Assembly: GCA_964358175.1 (NCBI GenBank)
Contig: CAYHOI010000055.1
Span: forward strand, 1 to 12,329
Source of the DNA: CAYHOI01 sp964358175
GTDB lineage: Bacteria; Margulisbacteria; Riflemargulisbacteria; GWF2-35-9
DNA: 12,329 bases
Direction of reading: 5' to 3'
The notes below the pieces were generated by a model. That model was not told the DNA's origin and did not search any database. It worked only from the letters and a program-made list of their open reading frames with translations. The position numbers and the translations under genes were made by a program. Of the stretch, positions 8,068 to 12,329 are shown piece by piece (position 1 is the first letter of the stretch; every line of letters begins with the position of its first letter).

Positions 8068-8291
8068 AAAAAGCCTATATTCTATTCTTCACCCTGGTGT
8101 TGCTTTCTTGTGTAAGCCTCTTAATGGGAAGCCTTCATCTGATGAATCGAAACCAGATGCTTTGGCTTGATCGATTCGTTGAAGAACAGCGTGAATTGCT
8201 TTCACAATATTCCCTCAAGGAATCAGGGATAACCCTGGAGTCTCCCTTGCAACTGAAAGATGGTTTTGGCAAAATACATGGCGTCAAGTAA
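8064..8291 (+). CDS. Small single-pass membrane protein of the pseudopilin operon
   Basis: This 75-residue protein has a lysine-rich start (MKKAYILFF) and one hydrophobic segment at about residues 5-25, then a polar, charged tail. It lacks the glycine-cleavage site and E5 of a normal prepilin. An LLSC sequence at 13-16 resembles a lipobox, but the hydrophobic stretch continues past the cysteine, so processing as a lipoprotein is doubtful. Position after two pseudopilin genes, ATGA overlap with the preceding stop, and an N-terminus reminiscent of PilX/GspK-type proteins suggest that it works with the pseudopilins, perhaps as a reduced GspK/ComGG-like component. That role is inferred from context, and I recognise no family. 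Confidence 0.6.
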   Translation: MKKAYILFFTLVLLSCVSLLMGSLHLMNRNQMLWLDRFVEEQRELLSQYSLKESGITLESPLQLKDGFGKIHGVK

Positions 8292-8321
8292 TTGCACAAA
8301 ACTCGCTCTTCCACGTATAAT
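8292..8321 (+). promoter_or_regulatory. Promoter of tRNA-Gln
   Basis: A TTGCAC -35 (8292-8297) and a perfect TATAAT -10 (8316-8321) are separated by 18 bases. Transcription would begin near 8328, about six bases before the mature tRNA. The -35 begins immediately after the stop codon of the upstream small gene, so the tRNA has its own promoter in addition to any read-through. Confidence 0.75.
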
Positions 8322-8333
8322 GTCGTCCGAGGT

Positions 8334-8407
8334 TGGCCCATGGTGTAATGGTAACACAGCGGGTTTTGGTCCCGTCGTTCGAGGTTCGAGTCCTTGTGGG
8401 CCAGCCA
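8334..8407 (+). tRNA. tRNA-Gln (anticodon UUG), CCA encoded
   Basis: A full cloverleaf can be drawn. The acceptor stem is TGGCCCA (8334-8340) with TGGGCCA (8397-8403), followed by the discriminator G and an encoded CCA (8405-8407). The anticodon stem GCGGG/CCCGT encloses the 7-base loop TTTTGGT, with anticodon TTG at 8366-8368, reading CAA/CAG glutamine codons. The T arm contains the invariant GGTTCGAGTCC. The first base pair T-A is characteristic of bacterial glutamine tRNAs. A short T-run at 8408-8412 may help termination. Accessory, AT-rich DNA begins shortly downstream, consistent with tRNA genes serving as insertion hot spots. Confidence 0.97.
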
Positions 8408-8544
8408 TTTTTCACTTTTCACAGATTTCGCAACTATATCAAACGGCTTATTGTAGGTGGCAGTAAGGATGCCGTTGTTTATCACCGAGTTTGATAGTAC
8501 TATACTGCGAACGGTCATAATATGAGCTATTAATATCGAGGAAT

Positions 8545-8583
8545 TTCATGTATTCTTAATTTATGGGGGTGGGAATACATGAA
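8545..8583. repeat. 11-bp inverted repeat upstream of the ArsR gene
   Basis: The arms TTCATGTATTC (8545-8555) and GAATACATGAA (8573-8583) are perfectly complementary across a 17-base spacer that contains a G-rich run. It lies about 12 bases before the -35 of the regulator gene. The inner part GTATTC/GAATAC also occurs in the arms of the operator at 8617-8648, so this may be a second, wider-spaced binding site. It has no T-run and does not look like a terminator. Confidence 0.5.
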
Positions 8584-8595
8584 TTCAAAAGCAAC

Positions 8596-8624
8596 TTGAC
8601 ATAAAAAACAAGGCATTATAGTAT
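8596..8624 (+). promoter_or_regulatory. Promoter of the sulfur operon
   Basis: A consensus -35 TTGACA (8596-8601) and a -10-like TAGTAT (8619-8624) are separated by 17 bases. Transcription would begin near 8631. The -10 box lies inside the left arm of the inverted repeat at 8617-8648, which is how an ArsR-type repressor usually blocks its own promoter. Confidence 0.75.
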
Positions 8625-8648
8625 TCAATTTATCTATTGAATACTATA
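8617..8648. promoter_or_regulatory. 13-bp perfect inverted repeat, likely ArsR operator
   Basis: The arms TATAGTATTCAAT (8617-8629) and ATTGAATACTATA (8636-8648) match perfectly around a 6-base spacer. The site covers the -10 box and the expected transcription start, and ends 19 bases before the start codon of the ArsR-family gene. Autorepression relieved by a sulfur or redox signal is the simplest reading. It contains ATTC and GAAT half-sites spaced 12 apart; from memory, the persulfide-responsive SqrR/BigR group uses the same half-sites at a spacing of 8, so the geometry differs. Confidence 0.78.
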
Positions 8649-8667
8649 GATTAACGAGGTGATTCAA

Positions 8668-9339
8668 GTGCTAACAAATAGAGAATTTAAAACCCATATA
8701 TATGAACAATTTGCTGAGATTGGGAAGGCTTTATCTAGTCCAGTTAGATTAGAATTAATTGATTTACTATCTCAAGGAGAACGTACAGTTGAAGTATTAG
8801 CAAATAGTATTTCTCAGCCTATTGCAAATACATCACAACATTTACAAACGCTTCTCTCAGCAAAGATTGTTAAGAAAAGAAAAACAGGCAATTATGTCAC
8901 CTATCAATTGGTTAATCAGGAGATTTATAAGCTATGGCAATCCCTGCAAAAAGTGGGGGAAGTATGTTTGCCAGAAGTTCAGGTAAGCAGTAAGGACTTC
9001 TTTTCTTCCACAGAAGAATTTAAACCTATGGAGCATAAGGATTTACTTTCGCTTGCGAGTAGTGATGATGTCATTATTTTAGACGTAAGACCCCTAGAAG
9101 AGTTCAACCATTGCCATATTAAGGGAGCAACGTCTATGCCTCTTGACCAGTTAGAAAACAGCTTATCCTTATTAGATAAAAACAAGAAAATAATCGCCTA
9201 CTGTCGGGGAAAATATTGTGTGTTATCTCATGAGGCTGTTCAGTTATTAAATCAACATGGGTATTCTGCATATCGTTTACCAAATAGTGTGTTTGATTGG
9301 CAAGAACAAGGACTACCTGTTGAGGCAAAAATAGCGTGA
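8668..9339 (+). CDS. ArsR-family regulator fused to a rhodanese domain
   Basis: From the GTG at 8668 the protein has 223 residues. A GTG three codons earlier is also in frame, but the GAGGTGA at 8655-8661 is a Shine-Dalgarno sequence placed six bases before 8668, which decides the start. Residues about 10-97 form an ArsR winged helix-turn-helix (ALSSPVRLELIDLLSQGERTV, then the recognition helix region ANTSQHLQTLLSAKIVKKRK). Residues about 120-220 form a rhodanese domain with LDVRPLEEFNHCHIKGA and the active-site loop YCRGKYC, giving the persulfide-carrying C179 and a second C184. C100 lies in the linker. The family couples DNA binding to sulfur-transfer chemistry, so it probably senses persulfide, sulfide or a related sulfur species and controls the downstream genes. 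The gene is markedly AT-rich compared with the left half of the window, a sign of transfer. Confidence 0.93.
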   Translation: MLTNREFKTHIYEQFAEIGKALSSPVRLELIDLLSQGERTVEVLANSISQPIANTSQHLQTLLSAKIVKKRKTGNYVTYQLVNQEIYKLWQSLQKVGEVCLPEVQVSSKDFFSSTEEFKPMEHKDLLSLASSDDVIILDVRPLEEFNHCHIKGATSMPLDQLENSLSLLDKNKKIIAYCRGKYCVLSHEAVQLLNQHGYSAYRLPNSVFDWQEQGLPVEAKIA

Positions 9340-9352
9340 AAGGAAGTGCGGT

Positions 9353-9673
9353 ATGAAATTAGGACTTATTATTTATTCAAATGACCCAGAAACAGTTTGG
9401 AATGCTTTTCGATTTGGTGTATTTGCTTCAAAGGAAGGTGATACTGTCCAAGTTTTTCTTTTAGCAAAAGGGGTTGAGTGTGAATCATTGGATACACCTC
9501 CTTATAATGTGTCTGAACAAATCCAACAATTTATTACACAAGGTGGCATCATAAAAGCCTGTGGCACGTGTCTTAAATCAAGAAATTCTCAGGGAACTGA
9601 GGTATGTCCTATGTCAACCATGAAGGACATGTACTTGTTGGTAAAAGAGTGCGACAAGGTATTAACCTTCTAA
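9353..9673 (+). CDS. DsrE-family sulfur-carrier-like protein
   Basis: This 106-residue protein starts 13 bases after the regulator's stop, with AAGGAAG as a good Shine-Dalgarno sequence. The fold pattern fits DsrE/DsrF/YchN-like proteins: a beta strand LGLIIYSN, then a helix starting at DPETVWNAFRFGVFASKEGDTV and a second strand VQVFLLAKGVE. A cysteine pair in KACGTCLKSR (C70, C73) sits where DsrE-like proteins carry the active cysteine that holds a persulfide. Further cysteines are C43, C85 and C100. Known relatives shuttle sulfane sulfur between rhodaneses, TusA/DsrC and oxidising or desulfurase enzymes in the cytosol. Its place between a rhodanese-fused regulator and a truncated cysteine desulfurase supports a sulfur-transfer role. 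The exact subfamily and partner cannot be determined from the sequence. Confidence 0.85.
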   Translation: MKLGLIIYSNDPETVWNAFRFGVFASKEGDTVQVFLLAKGVECESLDTPPYNVSEQIQQFITQGGIIKACGTCLKSRNSQGTEVCPMSTMKDMYLLVKECDKVLTF

Positions 9674-9686
9674 AGGAGAATCATAT

Positions 9687-10808
9687 ATGAAATTTTCCCC
9701 CATTCGTTTTCAAGGTTCACTAGCATCTGCTGGGGTTGCGTTGATGCCCTTTCTTTATCTACAGTTCAGCTATCCACATGGCAAAGGATTTATTCATCTG
9801 TCTGATGTGGTTTTGGTTGACATTCCTTTGCTAGATTCTTTTATTCTTTGGTCTCTTATTGGAATTATGTTGGTATTTACATTACTTCACTTAGGGTTAA
9901 CGCTGGTCTTTGTAAAAGATTTGATAATTTGGTTGCTTAACAAAGAACAAGTAAAATCTTTCCTAAACGCTGAAATGACAAACATAGGGATATTTTCTCC
10001 AATACTCTCATTGAGTATGACCATGAATATTATACTTGCCCCATTATCTTTTTTTAGTCCTTCGTTAGCAAGTATGCAACAAGCCATGATGCCCTATGCT
10101 TTTTTGTTCTGGGCATTATTATGGTCAGCTTTGTTGTTACTGGAAGCAAAAGTTGTAAAAGTATGGCTGACCAGACCAATGGAAATAGACAAGCTAAATT
10201 TTACATGGCTATTAGATAGCTTTGCCTTTGGAATGGTCGCTTTAGTTGGTTCTGGTATTGCTTCAACGGCTCAGAATCAATCTCTATCCAATATTTCTGC
10301 TTTTATGACGTGGATGGTCTTTTTTATGGGTTTATTGTTATTGGCGATTAAGGTTATGGTTCTTATCCTAAATCAACTCAAAGCCCATACACTGCCTGAA
10401 AAAACATTTTTACCTGCGACATTATCCATCGTACCCATTATTTGTCTTTATGGGGTTAGTTCCTTTAAGTTAAACACTTACCTAACCCATACTTTCAATT
10501 ACAACATGGAAATGTTCTCTTATCTGGCAATTATCAGTTCTTATGTCATTGCAACTGGATACTTCTTATTTTGTATCTATTTAATTAAAGATTATTTTCT
10601 GCGTGAATTTATTAAGCATGAGTTTTACCCAAGTCAATGGGGGATTGTTTGTGCGTTGGTAGGATTTGAGGTACTAGGTGCTTATGTGTTTGGATTTTAT
10701 TACAAAAGCAATATTCTGTTAGGAGCAAACTATATCGCTACACTTTTGGCAGTAGTAATTTATGGGATTATTTTCATTCGATATCTTAGAGCAAGTAAAG
10801 CAAAATGA
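9687..10808 (+). CDS. Ten-helix membrane protein, TehA/SLAC1 (TDT)-like, in sulfur operon
   Basis: This 373-residue polytopic membrane protein has ten predicted helices at about 10-27, 52-78, 102-122, 133-153, 173-194, 203-229, 242-260, 275-302, 315-337 and 343-365. The odd-numbered helices are mostly preceded by similar short starts: FSPI at 3-6, FSPI at 103-106, LNFTW at 170-174, FLPA at 241-244 and FYPS at 313-316. That suggests five repeated two-helix hairpins, the layout of the TehA/SLAC1/Ssu1 (TDT) anion channels and sulfite exporters. The family link is an inference from pattern, not a recognised signature. Export or uptake of a sulfur oxyanion would fit the neighbours. I also recall an NCBI family of similar size named TsoY, but cannot confirm membership. 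A clear AAAGGAG precedes the ATG, and the stop overlaps the next start as ATGA. Confidence 0.82.
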   Translation: MKFSPIRFQGSLASAGVALMPFLYLQFSYPHGKGFIHLSDVVLVDIPLLDSFILWSLIGIMLVFTLLHLGLTLVFVKDLIIWLLNKEQVKSFLNAEMTNIGIFSPILSLSMTMNIILAPLSFFSPSLASMQQAMMPYAFLFWALLWSALLLLEAKVVKVWLTRPMEIDKLNFTWLLDSFAFGMVALVGSGIASTAQNQSLSNISAFMTWMVFFMGLLLLAIKVMVLILNQLKAHTLPEKTFLPATLSIVPIICLYGVSSFKLNTYLTHTFNYNMEMFSYLAIISSYVIATGYFLFCIYLIKDYFLREFIKHEFYPSQWGIVCALVGFEVLGAYVFGFYYKSNILLGANYIATLLAVVIYGIIFIRYLRASKAK

Positions 10809-10993
10809 ATAAGCCAATTTACTTAGACTATAATGCCACAACTCCCCATTCACCAGAAGTCATTTCTGCAATGCGACCTTACCAGAAAGGAGCAGCTTCA
10901 CTTTTTTGTGTAAAATCCGGAGCAAGGTGGCCGGGCATTCCGATTGAAGCCGGTTCTAACCCTCTACGGACTACGGGGGTGCGGAGATTATAA
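10805..10993 (+). pseudogene. Truncated cysteine desulfurase (NifS/IscS-like) start
   Basis: The first 26 codons (10805-10882) encode the typical beginning of a class V aminotransferase of the cysteine desulfurase type: IYLDYNATTPHSPEVI, then SAMRPY. The family continues with an FGNPSS-like segment and runs to about 380-400 residues, with a PLP lysine and a catalytic cysteine. Here the frame passes at 10883 into unrelated, GC-richer sequence and stops at 10993, so no catalytic residue is encoded. The ATG overlaps the preceding stop as ATGA, showing that the intact gene was the fourth member of the sulfur operon. An intact enzyme would release sulfur from cysteine as persulfide for the rhodanese and DsrE proteins. 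The fragment cannot function, so a desulfurase would have to act from elsewhere in the genome. Confidence 0.85.
10883..10979. mobile_element. Probable insertion-sequence end fragment (IS21-like?)
   Basis: This roughly 100-base stretch interrupts the cysteine desulfurase gene. It is clearly richer in G and C than the DNA on either side, and contains AAGGTGGCCGGGCATTCCG and GAAGCCGGTT, phrases I associate from memory with the multi-repeat ends of IS21-type elements. No transposase coding sequence or target-site duplication is visible. It is best read as a scar left after an insertion and later deletion, with the family assignment tentative. Confidence 0.4.
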
Positions 10994-11008
10994 TCTGTAT
11001 TCTCCGCA
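10980..11008. repeat. 29-nt near-palindrome, copy 1 (3' side of fic)
   Basis: The arms TGCGGAGA (10980-10987) and TCTCCGCA (11001-11008) are perfect, and 11 of the 14 possible base pairs of the 29-mer match. With the following AAA included it agrees with copy 2 at 12131 in 29 of 32 bases and has the same orientation. It lies 12 bases beyond the fic stop, exactly at the border with the insertion-sequence-like scar. On the minus strand it keeps a TATAAT, but the position for a -35 reads CCTAGT. No T-run follows on either strand, so it is not a standard terminator. Confidence 0.9.
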
Positions 11009-11020
11009 AAACTAGGAGAG

Positions 11021-12115
11021 CTAGCTGATGATATAGTGTGTGCTTCGTCCGTCCCCTACCTTCAGTAAAATGTTTTTGATAAGGAGGTTCGTTATATCTC
11101 TATTTGCGCTGTCCTGAGAACACTTGCAGATTGTAGCCCATTTTGAAGAGGTAAGGTTGCCTTTAAATCCATCTAATAGCATGTTCAACATTTTCTTTTG
11201 TCTCTCATTAAGGTTTATGTTTTCGTGAGTTTGCCAAAATACTGCTTTTGAAAAAACACTCTTTAGTCTGTTTTCTGAATTATTTATGGCTCTATATAAA
11301 CATTCAAGGAACCATATGAACCAATTCGTAATATCGAGAGAACCTTTTTGAGTGTCTTCAAGGATGTCATAATATTGTTTCCGTTCAAGTTTGATCTGGG
11401 CAGACATACTGTAAAATCGCTGTGATGATTTTTCAGCCTTAGCCAAAAGCATATCCGTTATTGCCCTTGCGATTCGTCCGTTTCCATCTTCAAAAGGATG
11501 AATCGTAACAAACCATAGGTGGGCAATAGCTGCTACGAGTAGTCCATCTATTTCAGGCTCCTTGTTTAACCAATGGATAAAGTCGGTGATTTCTTTCAAT
11601 AAAGAAGATGCTGGTGGAGCTTCATAGTGAACTTTCTCTCTCCCAATAGCACCAGAAATAACTTGCATAGATCCTTTTGCATCATCTCTAAAAATTCCAG
11701 TAATAATTTTATGCATTCCAGAGAACCCTGTGGGAAATATGGCCGCTTGCCAACTGAAAAGTCTGTCAATTGTAAATATTTTGTCGTGGTTTTGAGTCGC
11801 ATCGAGCATCATTTCGACAACACCCTCAACGTTTCTCTCGACATAGATGCTTCCTGCGGTATTTATCCCAAGACGTTTAGCAATGGAGGATCGCACCTGT
11901 TCTTTATTTAGGATTTCCCCCTCGATTTCGCTCGATTTAGTAACATCCTCTATGATGGTGTTTAGAGTCGCTTCTTCTTGGTAGCCAAACCCAAGAGCCC
12001 TTGCTTTCCCAAGCAGTAATCCTTGTGCATACTTTGTTTTAGAAAGTGATTCAAGAACGCGAACCTTATCCCAAGTGAATGATGGCCAATTCGGGTCATT
12101 GTAAATATATTTCAT
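11021..12115 (-). CDS. Class II Fic AMP-transferase with DUF4172 and winged helix
   Basis: This 364-residue Fic protein has three parts. The N-terminal DUF4172-type region (about 1-90) contains the inhibitory motif S61-S-E-I-E65-G66, matching (S/T)xxxE(G/N), which marks a class II, self-inhibited enzyme. The Fic core carries HPFEDGNGRIAR at 206-217, with the catalytic H206 and the anion-binding GNGR loop intact. The C-terminal part (about 300-364) looks like a winged helix-turn-helix, suggesting DNA binding. Such enzymes transfer AMP from ATP to hydroxyl side chains of target proteins, but the target here is unknown. No separate antitoxin gene is visible, consistent with built-in inhibition. 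A TGAGGCG serves as Shine-Dalgarno sequence before the ATG. The gene is convergent to the sulfur operon and is flanked by two copies of a palindrome, one lying on its promoter, so autoregulation is plausible. Confidence 0.95.
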   Translation of the reverse strand: MKYIYNDPNWPSFTWDKVRVLESLSKTKYAQGLLLGKARALGFGYQEEATLNTIIEDVTKSSEIEGEILNKEQVRSSIAKRLGINTAGSIYVERNVEGVVEMMLDATQNHDKIFTIDRLFSWQAAIFPTGFSGMHKIITGIFRDDAKGSMQVISGAIGREKVHYEAPPASSLLKEITDFIHWLNKEPEIDGLLVAAIAHLWFVTIHPFEDGNGRIARAITDMLLAKAEKSSQRFYSMSAQIKLERKQYYDILEDTQKGSLDITNWFIWFLECLYRAINNSENRLKSVFSKAVFWQTHENINLNERQKKMLNMLLDGFKGNLTSSKWATICKCSQDSANRDITNLLIKNILLKVGDGRSTHYIIS

Positions 12116-12130
12116 AATCTACGCCTCATA

Positions 12131-12159
12131 TGCGGAGATTATAGCCTTTATTCTCCGCA
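12131..12159. promoter_or_regulatory. 29-nt near-palindrome, copy 2: likely fic operator
   Basis: The arms TGCGGAGA (12131-12138) and TCTCCGCA (12152-12159) are perfect, and the symmetry continues inward so that 12 of 14 possible pairs match around a central C. The site lies 15 bases upstream of the fic ATG and occupies the whole spacer and -10 of the fic promoter. A repressor bound here would block RNA polymerase. The winged helix of Fic itself is the obvious candidate ligand, though this is inference. Confidence 0.8.
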
Positions 12160-12167
12160 AAAGTCAA
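12138..12167 (-). promoter_or_regulatory. Promoter of fic
   Basis: On the minus strand a TTGACT -35 (12167-12162) and a perfect TATAAT -10 (12143-12138) are 18 bases apart. Transcription would start near 12131, leaving a leader of about 15 bases containing the Shine-Dalgarno sequence. The -10 and spacer lie inside the palindrome at 12131-12159. Confidence 0.8.
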
Positions 12168-12329
12168 AAATATTCACTCTACTAAAAATGTGTGTTTTGA
12201 ATCGATATCTTCATAGATCTTGGTTCTAACGTCGCATACCATGGCTCGGCGTAGCTTTAGCGAAGACGGCTAGACCCAGCCAATATTTCTAATTCTTGAA
12301 GAAGACGATACATCGACCTATAATAGACT
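12168..12329. other. Right edge: unassigned, with a GC-rich repeat-like motif
   Basis: No complete gene is visible. A GC-rich run at about 12242-12270 (GGCTCGGCGTAGC, then GCGAAGACGGC) stands out from its AT-rich surroundings. It reads ARRSFSEDG on the plus strand, a phrase I associate from memory with interspersed repeats next to small GIY-YIG endonuclease genes in uncultured bacteria. On the minus strand a frame is open from the window edge to a TAA at 12259-12257 (22 codons, ending LLQELEILAGSSRLR). It could be the tail of a gene entering from the right, but this length is expected by chance. Confidence 0.3.

Noticed and set aside
8135..8518. Open frames on the minus strand across the third small gene and the tRNA, and a plus-strand frame through the tRNA
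   Set aside because: They run antisense to, or through, a well-supported tRNA-Gln and a coupled gene, have no Shine-Dalgarno sequence or recognisable motif, and are explained as chance frames.
10980..11008. Copy 1 palindrome as a bidirectional terminator between the convergent sulfur operon and fic
   Set aside because: Neither strand has a T-run after the stem, and the near-identical copy lies on a promoter, which points to an operator rather than a terminator.
12273..12282. A short match (CCCAGCCA) to the 3' end of tRNA-Gln, considered as an attachment-site duplicate
   Set aside because: Only about eight bases agree and they are not the diagnostic T-arm sequence; such matches are expected by chance.
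1..12329. CRISPR array or prophage genes
   Set aside because: No regularly spaced repeats and no phage structural, integrase or terminase genes are visible in the window.

Overview
The window looks like chromosomal DNA of a bacterium whose housekeeping genes have moderate GC and which carries a younger, AT-richer accessory block on the right. Two short minor pseudopilins point to a type II secretion or type IV pilus machine and so suggest, without proving, a diderm. A DinG helicase with an N-terminal exonuclease domain, short PabB and PabC proteins and the PlsY/GpsA pair occur in too many phyla to fix the taxon, so I assign none.

Left block (about 261-7259, all minus strand): a compact six-gene run read from right to left, plsY-gpsA-hflX-dinG-pabB-pabC. 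Every junction overlaps or has only a few bases between genes, so it is probably one operon. It joins the first steps of phospholipid synthesis (PlsY, GpsA), a ribosome-associated GTPase (HflX), a DNA repair helicase/nuclease (DinG) and p-aminobenzoate synthesis for folate (PabB, PabC). The extended -10 promoter upstream of plsY lies so close to the start codon that the transcript may be leaderless.

Middle block (7463-8407, plus strand): three overlapping small genes (two with prepilin leader peptides, the third with one membrane segment), then a promoter and a tRNA-Gln(UUG) gene with encoded CCA.

Right block (about 8410-12329): accessory DNA beginning just after the tRNA. The first part is visibly AT-rich and holds a sulfur-handling operon: an ArsR-rhodanese fusion regulator with a perfect 13-bp inverted-repeat operator over its own -10 box, a DsrE-like protein, a ten-helix membrane protein whose five-hairpin layout recalls TehA/SLAC1-type (TDT) anion channels, and the first 26 codons of a cysteine desulfurase, cut off by a short GC-richer scar that looks like insertion-sequence debris. 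Facing it is a class II Fic AMP-transferase gene (DUF4172-Fic-winged helix) flanked by two directly repeated 29-nt near-palindromes. The upstream copy sits exactly on the fic promoter, which suggests an operator. The sulfur operon and the palindrome-flanked fic cassette are the most interesting parts of the window.
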